Below are positions 7,363-15,844 of a DNA stretch of 64,000 nt, piece after piece. The number at the start of each line of letters is the position of its first letter. The stretch's first letter is position 1. Location of the stretch: assembly GCA_052032225.1 (NCBI GenBank), contig JBPEWY010000008.1, positions 7,474 to 71,473 of the forward strand, in the 5' to 3' direction. The notes under the pieces were generated by a model. It was not told the origin of the DNA, did no database searches, and worked only from the letters and a program-made list of their open reading frames with translations. The translations under genes were made by a program, and so were the position numbers. The DNA comes from JBPEWY01 sp052032225. GTDB lineage: Bacteria; Bacteroidota; Bacteroidia; Flavobacteriales; Flavobacteriaceae.

Positions 7363-10300
7363 ATGAGACAAAAAATTGCAACGCTCTTGCTTGTTTTTTT
7401 TACCTCAACATTTTCATGGCTACATGCACAAGAAATTGTAGTTAAAGGCTTGGTAACAGACAGTCAGGGGACTGCCCTGCCGGGCGTTAATATTGTGGTA
7501 AAAGGTACAACAAGAGGAACATCATCTGATTTTGATGGTAATTTTGAAATTAGCGCCAACAGGGGCGATGTACTAGTATTTTCTTATCTAGGCTTTAAAA
7601 CACAAGAAGTAAGTGTTAACGGAGCGTCTTTAAACATTGTTATGCAAGAAGATGCCAGTCAGCTTAACGAAGTAGTTGTAACTGCCTTTGGTATAGAAAA
7701 AGAAACTAAATCATTAGGATATGCAGTGCAATCTGTAGATGCCGACGATTTAAATTTAGCCGGACAAACCAACCCTCTCGAAACACTTCAGGGTAGAGTA
7801 GCCGGTGTACAAATTAACAGAACTTCCGGTACAGCCGGTGGTGGTGTAGATATCTTAATTAGGGGGGTAACTTCTGTTAATCCCGGGAGAGATAACCAAC
7901 CACTTATAATTGTAGATGGAATTGCTTTAAATAATGATACCTTTACAGGAAATGTACTTCCTAGTGCCGGCTCTAACGCTAGCGGTAGCGCAGAGCAATT
8001 TGCTTTTTCTAACCGTGCCGGAGATTTAAACCCTGAAGACATAGAGAGCTTTAACGTTTTAAAAGGTGCGGCTGCAACAGCCCTTTACGGTATTAGAGCT
8101 TCTAACGGTGCTATTGTTATAACCACTAAAAGAGGGCGTCAAGGAAAAGTAAAAGTAGGTGTTTCTGCTTCTACTTCATTTAGAAAAGTAGAAAAAACTC
8201 CAGAACTACAAACCACCTACAGAGAAGGACACAGAACCACCAAAGTTCCTGCCGTAGAAGACCCAAATAGCCCAGATGGCTATACCAGATATGCAGGGTT
8301 TTCTTTTTACTCTTGGGGTGTACCTTATACAGACGATAGCTTTACACTAAGTGATGGCACTGTAATAGATTTAAGTAATGATAAATTTCATAGCCCATAC
8401 AATTTGTTTAGAACAGGAATAAACAATCAAGTTAACTTTAATATTAGTGGAGCTACAGAGCAGTTAGATTATTATTTATCTGCCGGAAACAGTTACGATG
8501 AAGGTGTTTTGCCAAACACTAATTATAAGAAAACCAATTTTAGGTTTAAAGGTGGTTATAAAGTGAGCGATAAGTTTAATATAGCATCGTCTATCACCTA
8601 CTCTAACTCTGGCGGAACAAGAGGAACAGGTGGAGACAAATCTATTTTCAGCTCACTTTCATATTGGTCTGCTACTTTTGATATTAATGACTATTTACTA
8701 CCGGACGGCAGACAAAAAAATTATTCTGCAGGAATTATAGATAACCCCAGGTATTTTGCCGAAAAAAGTAATTTAAAAGATAAGGTAAATAGATGGGTTG
8801 GTAACATAACCTTAAATTGGGCTCCTAAAGATTGGATTAATGTAACTTATTCTGCGCAAGTAGATAATTACTCCGATCAAAGAAACAGATTTGTTCCACC
8901 GGATTTAGATGTTGGAACACAAGTTGGAGGATTCGTAGTAAACGAGAACATTAACTTCACCGGGTTAGAGTCTAACCTCTTAGCTACTTTTACACACGAT
9001 ATTTCTGAAGATTTAAACGCTTCATTAACCGTTGGTCATCAGGTTTCAGACATAAAAACGGATTATACTTTCTTAAGAGGAGAAGGGTTAAATGTTCCCG
9101 GTATTAACGAGATTAGCAACACACTAAATTTATTTGGTAACACAAGCATTTCTCGTTTACGCAATGTTGGTGTTTTTGGTGATTTGCGCTTTGATTATAA
9201 AGACCAACTATTCCTTTCAGTTACTGGTCGTAACGACTGGGTTTCTGTAATGCCGCCACAAAACAGATCGTTTTTCTATCCTTCGGTAAGTTTATCGTAT
9301 CTGTTTACAGATATAGTAGATCCGGAGCAAAAAATTCTATCCTTTGGTAAATTGCGTACCTCGTGGGCACAAGTTGGTAAAGGACCAAACTTTGGTCAAG
9401 TAGGACAATATTTTATTAAAGATCCTGATTTCCCGTTCAGTGGTGCAGGAGGTTACAGAGCCAGCACGCAATTAGGAGATGTAAACCTAAAACCTGAAAG
9501 AAATAACACCTTTGAAATTGGTACAGATTTACGATTTTTAGACAATAGAATTCGTTTAGACTACGCTTATTACAGATCTAAAGTAACCGATCAGATTTTC
9601 CCGGTTGGAGCGGCTTATTCATCAGGACTCTCAAGTGTGGTTAGAAATGCTGGTAACTACGAGACATGGGGACATGAAGTTTTAATAAGTGCAGACATTA
9701 TTAAAAAGGCCGATTTTGGTTGGGAGGCAATTGTAAACTGGTCTACAACCGGTAGCGAAGTAACCGAAATCCCTAACGATTTGGATGAAATTGTTTTCTT
9801 TGATGATTGGATTACCAATAAAGCAAAAGTAGGAGATGAATTAGGAACGCTCTACGGATGGGTTTTTCAAACCGCTCCTAATGGAGAACGCTACGTTGGT
9901 CCGGATGGTAAATGGGTAGTTACCGGATCTGAAAACACAGGCTTTTATTACGAAGGGGATAATGAGAAGGTTAAAGTTGGTAATGCTTTCCCAGATTATA
10001 TTCTATCATTAACTAATAACATTCGTTATAAAAACTTTACCTTAAACTTTCTAATAGAATATAAAGCCGGAGGCGATTTATACGATAGAGGAAGACGAAA
10101 CGCTATTAGAAATGGTAATTTAAAACTTACCGAGTTTAGAGATATGCCAAGAGTTCTTGAAGGCGTTATGGATGATGGAAACGGTGGGTTTACTCCCAAC
10201 ACACAAGAGCTTATAATTACTGCAAACGATTTTTATAGAGACTTTAATAACTATAATACAGCTGCAGAAATTTTACTTCAAGACGGTTCTTGGGTTAAAT

Positions 10301-10530
10301 TAAGAACTATTGGCTTAAGCTATGCTATACCTCAAAAAATACTTAGCAAACTTGGTATTAGTGCAGCTTCTTTAAATGCAAGTGCCAATAATATTATTAT
10401 TTGGACACCATTTGATGGATTTGATCCGGAGAGTAATCAATTTAGTGCCGGAAGCAATATTTATGGGTTTACCGGATTAACAACTCCGTTAACACAAAGC
10501 TATTCATTCGGTATTAACTTTGAATTTTAA
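7363..10530 (+). CDS. SusC/RagA family TonB-dependent outer-membrane transporter
   Basis: This is the outer-membrane channel of a SusCD importer, energised by TonB. It has a signal peptide (about 1-22, ending WLHAQ), a carboxypeptidase-regulatory-like domain (about 25-105, KGLVTDSQGTALPGVNIVV), the SusC segment QLNEVVVTAFG near 105-115, a plug domain (about 120-235, with the usual LKGAAATALYG and GAIVITTKRG) and a large beta-barrel to the C-terminal aromatic-rich strand ending FEF. The 1055-residue length is typical. The susD-type partner starts 11 nt downstream. No glycosidase, sulfatase or lyase accompanies the pair, so a peptide substrate (as for RagAB) is as likely as a glycan. Confidence 0.95.
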   Translation: MRQKIATLLLVFFTSTFSWLHAQEIVVKGLVTDSQGTALPGVNIVVKGTTRGTSSDFDGNFEISANRGDVLVFSYLGFKTQEVSVNGASLNIVMQEDASQLNEVVVTAFGIEKETKSLGYAVQSVDADDLNLAGQTNPLETLQGRVAGVQINRTSGTAGGGVDILIRGVTSVNPGRDNQPLIIVDGIALNNDTFTGNVLPSAGSNASGSAEQFAFSNRAGDLNPEDIESFNVLKGAAATALYGIRASNGAIVITTKRGRQGKVKVGVSASTSFRKVEKTPELQTTYREGHRTTKVPAVEDPNSPDGYTRYAGFSFYSWGVPYTDDSFTLSDGTVIDLSNDKFHSPYNLFRTGINNQVNFNISGATEQLDYYLSAGNSYDEGVLPNTNYKKTNFRFKGGYKVSDKFNIASSITYSNSGGTRGTGGDKSIFSSLSYWSATFDINDYLLPDGRQKNYSAGIIDNPRYFAEKSNLKDKVNRWVGNITLNWAPKDWINVTYSAQVDNYSDQRNRFVPPDLDVGTQVGGFVVNENINFTGLESNLLATFTHDISEDLNASLTVGHQVSDIKTDYTFLRGEGLNVPGINEISNTLNLFGNTSISRLRNVGVFGDLRFDYKDQLFLSVTGRNDWVSVMPPQNRSFFYPSVSLSYLFTDIVDPEQKILSFGKLRTSWAQVGKGPNFGQVGQYFIKDPDFPFSGAGGYRASTQLGDVNLKPERNNTFEIGTDLRFLDNRIRLDYAYYRSKVTDQIFPVGAAYSSGLSSVVRNAGNYETWGHEVLISADIIKKADFGWEAIVNWSTTGSEVTEIPNDLDEIVFFDDWITNKAKVGDELGTLYGWVFQTAPNGERYVGPDGKWVVTGSENTGFYYEGDNEKVKVGNAFPDYILSLTNNIRYKNFTLNFLIEYKAGGDLYDRGRRNAIRNGNLKLTEFRDMPRVLEGVMDDGNGGFTPNTQELIITANDFYRDFNNYNTAAEILLQDGSWVKLRTIGLSYAIPQKILSKLGISAASLNASANNIIIWTPFDGFDPESNQFSAGSNIYGFTGLTTPLTQSYSFGINFEF

Positions 10531-10541
10531 AAATATCAGTT

Positions 10542-12023
10542 ATGAAAAAATATATATCAACCATAATCATAGCTATACTCACTGTTACAGTAGTTTCTTG
10601 TAGCGATGATTATTTTGACGTAAATACGCCCACAGGATCTGCTACTGAAGATCAGTTAAGCATGAACGATCTCTTGGGGCCTGCCATTTACCATACCGTT
10701 TTAGCACAATATTGGGCAGAGCGGTCTTTTGGAAACTATACACAGTACTTTACCGGACAAGGTGGCGGTGCTGCCGGACCAACATCTATAAGTAGTGCGT
10801 GGAGCAATATTTACCTGTATGCTTTACCTAATATTAATACCATTATAGAAAAAGCAAACGAAACCAACTCTAACCATTTTAGAGGTATCGCCAAAATTTT
10901 AATTGCTATAAATTTAGGCTTAGCAACAGATAGCTGGGAGGCAATCCCATTTTCAATGGCCTCTATGGGGTCAGAAAACTTATCTCCGGCTTTCGATACG
11001 CAAGAAGAAATTTACAATAGCATAAACACTTTGTTAGACGATGCTATTGCAGATTTAAGTGCAGAAAATCAATCAGATTTTTCACCAACTTCTACAGGAG
11101 ATATAGCTTACAGAGGCGATACAGATAAGTGGTTACGTGCAGCTTACACCTTAAAGGCTCGTTATGCAATGCATTTATCTGAAATAGATGCAAATGCTGC
11201 TGCAAATGCTGCATTGAGTTATTTAGACAACGGATTTACATCTAATGATGACGACTTACAAATATTTTTTGAAGAGCGTAATATAAATCCATGGCATTCA
11301 AGACAAGTATTAGCTCCTAATACCGGAAATGTTCATGATAAAGTTGGCGACCAACTGGTAAGTTACATGAACGGCACTTCGTATCCGTTTCAAAGTGGTA
11401 TAACTATAGATCCAAGGTTGCCGGTTTATGCAGATAATATGGGTGATCCTGGAGACCCTTACAGAGGATATGTTAGTGGAGGTGACGGTTTATCATCAGA
11501 CGGTGAGTTAGCAAATACAGATTTTGCTGATGCCGGATACTACACTTCAGTAGATTCTCCTATAGTTATTATATCGTATGCAGAAGCTTTATTCTTAAGA
11601 GCCGAAGCAGCATTTATAGCTAACGGTGGTACCACTACAAGCACAGGAACTACCTCAGAAGCTTACAATGCTTATTTGGCCGGTATTCAGGCAAACATGG
11701 AAAAGTTAGGTGTAGATGGGTCAGCGTATTTAGCAGATGGCGCAATAGCTGTTGGCGAAGCTAATTTAATGTTACACCACATAATGAAAGAAAAATATAT
11801 AGCTAACTTCCTAAACCCGGAAACGTTTGTAGATTTTAGACGATATGATTTTTCTCCTGATGTGTTTTTAGATTTAGAGCTTCCTGTAGATAATGCAGAG
11901 AGTGAATTCCCGGGGCAATGGCTTGTTAGAGCTCAATATCCAGACTCTGAAGAAACCCGAAACCCTGATAATGTAAATGCAAACAAAAAATCGCCAACAG
12001 AACCAGTTTGGTGGGATAGATAG
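10542..12023 (+). CDS. SusD/RagB family nutrient-binding outer-membrane lipoprotein
   Basis: This is the surface lipoprotein lid of the SusC channel, capturing substrate at the cell surface. The N-terminus is a lipoprotein signal peptide with the modified cysteine at C20 (TVVSCSDD), and the acidic residues right after it fit the surface-export signal known in Bacteroidota. The 493-residue body has the helical TPR-like arrangement and the NYTQYFTG and WSNIYLYALPNINTI segments typical of the SusD-like subgroup often annotated SusD/RagB. The C-terminus carries the FRRYDF segment expected for the family. It is 11 nt after susC and is followed by a strong palindromic terminator, so the two genes form a closed transcription unit. 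Confidence 0.93.
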   Translation: MKKYISTIIIAILTVTVVSCSDDYFDVNTPTGSATEDQLSMNDLLGPAIYHTVLAQYWAERSFGNYTQYFTGQGGGAAGPTSISSAWSNIYLYALPNINTIIEKANETNSNHFRGIAKILIAINLGLATDSWEAIPFSMASMGSENLSPAFDTQEEIYNSINTLLDDAIADLSAENQSDFSPTSTGDIAYRGDTDKWLRAAYTLKARYAMHLSEIDANAAANAALSYLDNGFTSNDDDLQIFFEERNINPWHSRQVLAPNTGNVHDKVGDQLVSYMNGTSYPFQSGITIDPRLPVYADNMGDPGDPYRGYVSGGDGLSSDGELANTDFADAGYYTSVDSPIVIISYAEALFLRAEAAFIANGGTTTSTGTTSEAYNAYLAGIQANMEKLGVDGSAYLADGAIAVGEANLMLHHIMKEKYIANFLNPETFVDFRRYDFSPDVFLDLELPVDNAESEFPGQWLVRAQYPDSEETRNPDNVNANKKSPTEPVWWDR

Positions 12024-12033
12024 TTTAACTAAC

Positions 12034-12066
12034 AAAAAAGGCTTCAAAATTTTGAAGCCTTTTTTT
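12034..12066. terminator. Bidirectional rho-independent terminator (susD / osmC)
   Basis: A perfect 22-bp palindrome (AGGCTTCAAAA and its complement, 12039-12060) is flanked by A-run and T-run on both sides, so it can terminate susD rightward and the OsmC gene leftward. The T-run overlaps the last codon of the OsmC gene. Confidence 0.85.
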
Positions 12067-12487
12067 ATGCGTCGTGGTATACTATTTTAACCTCTATTTC
12101 TGCAAAACGCCTAAACATCTCCATTACACCACAGTATTTTTCTATAGATAAATCAACTGCTCTTTTTAATTTTTTCTCATCTAAATTACTACCATAAAAA
12201 TGATACTCTATAGTTACTTTATCGTAATATTTTGGGTGCTCTTCGGTAAGATTGGCAATAGTATCTATCTTGAAATCGGCAACATCCAATTTCATTTTCT
12301 TTATTAACGATGCAATATCTAACCCTGAACATCCCGCCAAAGCAGAGAGCATTAATGCTTTTGGTCTGTAACCATCATCTTTACCTCCATCTTCTTCACC
12401 GGCATCTATATAAACTTTTTTACCTGAAGGGTTTGTACTCTCAAACCTCATATTGCCAAGCCATTTTGTTGTGATATGATTTGTCAT
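12065..12487 (-). CDS. OsmC family protein
   Basis: OsmC/Ohr-fold proteins are cytoplasmic, thiol-dependent peroxidases that reduce organic hydroperoxides. The 140-residue chain has the expected two cysteines, C53 in the AGCSGLD motif at the start of the long central helix and C119 in EKYCGVM. The beta-rich N-terminus (TTKWLGNMRFES) is typical of the YhfA/OsmC-like subgroup, whose physiological substrate is less clear than for Ohr. It is transcribed from a well-placed -7 element and ends in the shared palindrome with susD. A function in oxidative defence is plausible, given the peroxidase-like gene divergent from it. Confidence 0.88.
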   Translation of the reverse strand: MTNHITTKWLGNMRFESTNPSGKKVYIDAGEEDGGKDDGYRPKALMLSALAGCSGLDIASLIKKMKLDVADFKIDTIANLTEEHPKYYDKVTIEYHFYGSNLDEKKLKRAVDLSIEKYCGVMEMFRRFAEIEVKIVYHDA

Positions 12488-12522
12488 AATTAATTAACTA
12501 TTTTTTTGTTACTTGTATGCAT

Positions 12523-12530
12523 CAAAAGTA
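12523..12530 (-). promoter_or_regulatory. Putative -7 promoter element for the OsmC gene
   Basis: The minus strand reads TACTTTTG, an exact TAnnTTTG match, 36 nt upstream of the OsmC start codon. It lies between the divergent OsmC and CMD-family genes. Confidence 0.5.
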
Positions 12531-12554
12531 CAGATTAATTTACAATACAATATT

Positions 12555-13145
12555 ATGCCATTAGTAACACCATTATCTCCAGATCACGATCCTGAAACTA
12601 AAGCATTAGCAGCATTTTTTAATGAAACGTTAGGGTTTTGCCCTAACTCTGTTTTAACCATGCAGCATCGGCCAGAAATAAGCAAGGCTTTTATAAATTT
12701 AAATAAAGCGGTTATGGCAAATCATGGTAGGGTAACCTCTGCGCTTAAAAGAATGATTGCTTGGGTAAGCAGTAATGCAACAGGCTGTAGGTATTGCCAA
12801 GCTCATGCTATAAGAGCTGCAGAGCGTTATGGTGCAGAGCAAGAAAAATTAGATAATATCTGGGAATACAAAACACATCCGGCTTTCTCTGAGGCAGAAC
12901 GTGTTGCTTTAGATTTTTCTTTGGCTGCCAGCCAAATACCCAATGCTGTAGATGAAAATTTGAAAAAGCGTCTTTATGAGCACTGGAATGAAGGCGAAAT
13001 TGTAGAGATGTTAGGTGTTATATCGCTTTTTGGTTACCTAAACAGATGGAATGATAGCATGGGGACAACATTAGAAGAAGGCGCCATAGAAAGTGGTGAA
13101 AAATACCTTAAAAAACATGGGTGGAATACGGGCAAGCATGTTTAA
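12555..13145 (+). CDS. Carboxymuconolactone decarboxylase/AhpD-like (peroxidase-related) protein
   Basis: This belongs to the AhpD-like alpha-helical fold, whose members act as thiol peroxidases or disulfide reductases for alkyl hydroperoxide systems. The active-site segment is C78-R-Y-C81-Q-A-H84, matching the peroxidase-related subgroup motif CRYCQAH. The chain is 196 residues from the ATG at 12555 (MPLVTPLSPDHDPE). A longer frame from 12513 adds 14 residues with no family similarity, so I rejected it. It is divergent from the OsmC gene, suggesting both respond to peroxide, and overlaps the UDG-like gene by 4 nt at their 3' ends. True gamma-carboxymuconolactone decarboxylase activity is unlikely because no aromatic-catabolism genes are present. 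Confidence 0.87.
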   Translation: MPLVTPLSPDHDPETKALAAFFNETLGFCPNSVLTMQHRPEISKAFINLNKAVMANHGRVTSALKRMIAWVSSNATGCRYCQAHAIRAAERYGAEQEKLDNIWEYKTHPAFSEAERVALDFSLAASQIPNAVDENLKKRLYEHWNEGEIVEMLGVISLFGYLNRWNDSMGTTLEEGAIESGEKYLKKHGWNTGKHV

Positions 13146-13717
13146 CACAATGCTTGCTTTACTTTAGTTTGTAATACCGGAATAATCTCATTTAAAAACC
13201 AACTGTTTTTTGTTAACCAAAACCTGTTTCTTGGTGACGGATGTGGTAATGGTAGTATGTTCTTCTTCTCAAAGTCTTTAAATGACCTAACGGTTTCTGT
13301 TAGATTCTTTTTAATAGAATTTTGTAAATAATAGCGCTGTGAATATTGACCAATTAGTAAGGTTAAAGAAACATGGGGCATTTGCCGTAATAGTTTTTCG
13401 TGCCATAAAGGAGCACATTCCGGTCTTGGGGGTAGATCGCCAGTTTTTCCTTTTCCGGGATAACAAAACCCCATAGGAATTAATGCAATTTTAGTTTCGT
13501 CGTAAAACACATCGTTAGTTATACCCATCCATTTTCTTAATTGTTTTCCGCTGGGATCATTCCAGGGAATTCCGGTTTTGTGAACACTTGTTCCAGGAGC
13601 CTGCCCAATAATTACAATCCTAGCTTTAGAATGTGCAGATACTATTGGATTTGGCCCCAAAGGTAAATGGGCTTCACACTCCTTGCAAGCTCTTATTTTT
13701 TTAAGTAGTATTTGCAT
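13142..13717 (-). CDS. Uracil-DNA glycosylase family protein (UDG-like)
   Basis: The 191-residue protein has the alpha/beta fold signatures of the UDG superfamily: motif 1 GQAPGTSV at 38-45 and motif 2 HPSPRN at 159-164. In this superfamily such enzymes remove uracil from DNA, but the subgroup with GQAPG in place of GQDPYH is not biochemically uniform, so lesion specificity is open. An N-terminal pair, C11-x2-C14, resembles half of the iron-sulfur ligand set of family 4 enzymes, but I do not see the other two cysteines in the right places. The start codon overlaps the rsmI stop as TAATG, so the two are translationally coupled. The neighbour is an rRNA methylase, not a repair gene. Confidence 0.82.
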   Translation of the reverse strand: MQILLKKIRACKECEAHLPLGPNPIVSAHSKARIVIIGQAPGTSVHKTGIPWNDPSGKQLRKWMGITNDVFYDETKIALIPMGFCYPGKGKTGDLPPRPECAPLWHEKLLRQMPHVSLTLLIGQYSQRYYLQNSIKKNLTETVRSFKDFEKKNILPLPHPSPRNRFWLTKNSWFLNEIIPVLQTKVKQALC

Positions 13718-14388
13718 TATTTTTTCCCGGAAACAACTATTACTAATTCTCCTTTGGGTGGGTGGTTTGTAAAATGATTAATCACATTCTTTAGTGAGCC
13801 TCTAATATTCTCTTCGTAAACCTTACTTAACTCTCTTGAAACCGATATGTGACGGTCTTCACCAAAATAAGCTAAAAAATCTTTTAAGGTTTTAAGAAGC
13901 TTATACGGCGATTCGTAAAAAACCATCGTTCTGGTTTCTTCGGCTAAAAACTCTAATCGTGTTTGCCGTCCTTTTTTAACAGGCAAAAAACCTTCAAATA
14001 CAAACTTATCACACGGAATACCACTATTAACCAATGCTGGCACAAAAGCAGTAGGCCCGGGTAAACAAACCACATTCACATTTTGTTCTAAACACGCTCT
14101 AACAAGCAAAAAACCGGGATCTGAGATTGCTGGAGTTCCGGCATCAGATATTAATGCCATGGTTTCTCCGGCTACTAACCTATTAACAAGCAAATTCACA
14201 GTTTTATGCTCATTGTGCATATGATGACTTTGCATTTTGGTAGTAATGCCGTAATGTTGTAAAAGTTTAGCGCTGGTTCTGGTATCTTCGGCTAAAATAG
14301 TATCTACTTTTTTAAGAGTCTCTACAGCTCTAAACGTCATGTCGTTTAGGTTGCCTATAGGAGTAGGCACAACATATAATGTTCCCAT
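13717..14388 (-). CDS. rsmI: 16S rRNA (cytidine(1402)-2'-O)-methyltransferase RsmI
   Basis: RsmI uses S-adenosylmethionine to 2'-O-methylate C1402 in the decoding centre of 16S rRNA. The tetrapyrrole-methylase-type fold is clear from MGTLYVVPTPIGNLNDMTFRA at the start, AEDTRTSAKLL (about 33-43), the glycine-rich LISDAGTPAISDPG (about 79-92) and PGPTAFVPALVNSG (about 110-125). A Bacteroidota-typical 223-residue length lacks the C-terminal extension of the 286-residue E. coli enzyme. It is 27 nt downstream of the gene for a conserved unknown protein and coupled to the UDG-like gene through TAATG. Confidence 0.95.
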   Translation of the reverse strand: MGTLYVVPTPIGNLNDMTFRAVETLKKVDTILAEDTRTSAKLLQHYGITTKMQSHHMHNEHKTVNLLVNRLVAGETMALISDAGTPAISDPGFLLVRACLEQNVNVVCLPGPTAFVPALVNSGIPCDKFVFEGFLPVKKGRQTRLEFLAEETRTMVFYESPYKLLKTLKDFLAYFGEDRHISVSRELSKVYEENIRGSLKNVINHFTNHPPKGELVIVVSGKK

Positions 14389-14415
14389 AAACTTTTAATT
14401 GCAGTGTTTTTTGGC

Positions 14416-15090
14416 TTATATAAACCTAGCCTCTATAAGCTCTAAAAAGCGGGTTTCGTAAGCTTCTTTACCGTCCCAATTATTATAATCGGGTTTTACC
14501 ATTTGTTCTATAAACACTTTAGCCTCTTCAAAACTTGTTTTTGTGTTTAGCTGAGAGATTACTCTGTTGTAGTCTTCTGTGCTATCATTAAATAAATGCT
14601 TTATAAAAGCCAATTTATCGTTTAACCCAATACTAATCCCTTTTTTTAGTTTATCATTTAACGTAACTGTTTTAGGCTCTTTAGTTACAGGTGTGGCTAA
14701 AATTTCTTTTTCTTTTTTTTCGAACGTTGGTTGCGATGTTATTTCGGCTAAAAAGTCATCTATTTCTTCGGGTTGTGGCATTTCGGCCACCATATCTTTA
14801 ATAGTTTCTATCCCCGGAGTTATGATGTCTTCCTCATGTGGATTGCTTTCCGGTACTTTAGCGTTATATGCTAAAACTGCTGTTGCTAATTCTTTAAATT
14901 TTTCTGCAATCTCACTTTTGTTAACATCTATTTCTAAATCGTTTAGCTTATCTTCAATAAATTTTAATACTGTAATATTCTCATAAAGCTTTCTGGCTTC
15001 ATATTGCAACACAGCAATATCTTCATTTGTGTCTAGCTTTAAAATTTTTTCTGCCAAAGCTTTAAGTTCTAACTCCAATCTTTTCTTCAT
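14416..15090 (-). CDS. Conserved hypothetical protein, 224 aa, acidic and largely helical
   Basis: I do not recognise a named domain. The chain starts with about 80 residues of Leu/Lys/Glu-rich helix that look coiled-coil (ELELKALAEKILKL), followed by a low-complexity, Pro/Glu-rich linker (about 85-145), and ends with a compact helical part (about 150-224) containing GISIGLNDKLAFIKHLF. There is no signal peptide or membrane segment, so it is cytoplasmic. The arrangement of an acidic linker and two helical ends suggests a protein-protein adaptor, but this is inference. It reads in the same direction as rsmI (27 nt gap) and away from tdk. Proteins of this kind appear in many flavobacteria beside rsmI as far as I recall, without a known function. 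Confidence 0.7.
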   Translation of the reverse strand: MKKRLELELKALAEKILKLDTNEDIAVLQYEARKLYENITVLKFIEDKLNDLEIDVNKSEIAEKFKELATAVLAYNAKVPESNPHEEDIITPGIETIKDMVAEMPQPEEIDDFLAEITSQPTFEKKEKEILATPVTKEPKTVTLNDKLKKGISIGLNDKLAFIKHLFNDSTEDYNRVISQLNTKTSFEEAKVFIEQMVKPDYNNWDGKEAYETRFLELIEARFI

Positions 15091-15131
15091 AATTTTTAAA
15101 AATTACACCAAAACTGACATTGGTTTTTTAA

Positions 15132-15139
15132 TAAATTTG
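15132..15139 (+). promoter_or_regulatory. Putative -7 promoter element for tdk-alr
   Basis: TAAATTTG matches TAnnTTTG exactly, about 55 nt upstream of the tdk ATG, in the 103-nt divergent gap. It would drive tdk and the overlapping alr. Confidence 0.45.
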
Positions 15140-15193
15140 TACCACCTTTATACAAACGGAGGCATTCTCTGTTTATGATATGAAAAATACAAA

Positions 15194-15844
15194 ATGTTTC
15201 TTGAAAATACAGTAAATCACAAAGAACAATTTGGCTGGATAGAAGTAATTTGCGGGTCTATGTTTTCGGGTAAAACCGAAGAGCTAATTAGACGGTTAAA
15301 ACGCGCCCAATTTGCGCGTCAGAAAGTAGAAATTTTTAAACCGTTAATAGATACCCGTTATGATGATGAGATGGTAGTCTCTCATGATGCCAACGAAATT
15401 AGATCTACTCCTGTTCCGGCTGCTGCTAATATTAGGTTGTTAGCAGACGGGTGTGATGTTGTTGGTATAGACGAAGCCCAGTTTTTTGATGATGAAATTG
15501 TTGCTGTTTGTAATGATTTAGCCAATAAAGGTATTCGAGTAATTGTGGCAGGCTTAGATATGGATTTTAAAGGAAATCCTTTTGGGCCAATGCCCGCTCT
15601 TATGGCTACTGCAGAGTATGTAACAAAAGTTCATGCAGTATGCACCAGAACCGGAAATTTAGCGCATTACAGTTACAGAAAATCTAATGATGACAGCCTT
15701 GTTCTCTTAGGCGAAACAGAAGAATATGAGCCTTTAAGTAGAGCAGCTTACTATAAAGCCATGTTACGCGATAAGGTTAAAAAAATAGATGTGAAAGACC
15801 CCGAAGAGGTTTCGTCTAAAAAACAAGACTCTAACAATGCCTAA
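15194..15844 (+). CDS. tdk: Thymidine kinase (type II), zinc-site cysteines largely lost
   Basis: Tdk phosphorylates thymidine to dTMP in the cytoplasmic salvage pathway. The P-loop GSMFSGKT lies at 21-28 and the catalytic glutamate is E94 in GIDEAQFF. The lasso region GLDMDFKGNPFGP (about 120-132) follows. The usual structural zinc site needs four cysteines, two around residue 150 and two near 180. Here only C150 remains in VCTRTG, the second of that pair is T153, and the C-terminal pair is replaced within EPLSRAAYY. The enzyme is 216 residues, which is normal. Its last 8 nt overlap alr, so the two are translationally coupled. Activity is probably retained, since the nucleotide site is intact. 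Confidence 0.94.
   Translation: MFLENTVNHKEQFGWIEVICGSMFSGKTEELIRRLKRAQFARQKVEIFKPLIDTRYDDEMVVSHDANEIRSTPVPAAANIRLLADGCDVVGIDEAQFFDDEIVAVCNDLANKGIRVIVAGLDMDFKGNPFGPMPALMATAEYVTKVHAVCTRTGNLAHYSYRKSNDDSLVLLGETEEYEPLSRAAYYKAMLRDKVKKIDVKDPEEVSSKKQDSNNA

Noticed and set aside
12513..12554. Upstream ATG for the CMD-family protein
   Set aside because: The 14 extra residues resemble no family member and run over the OsmC promoter region.
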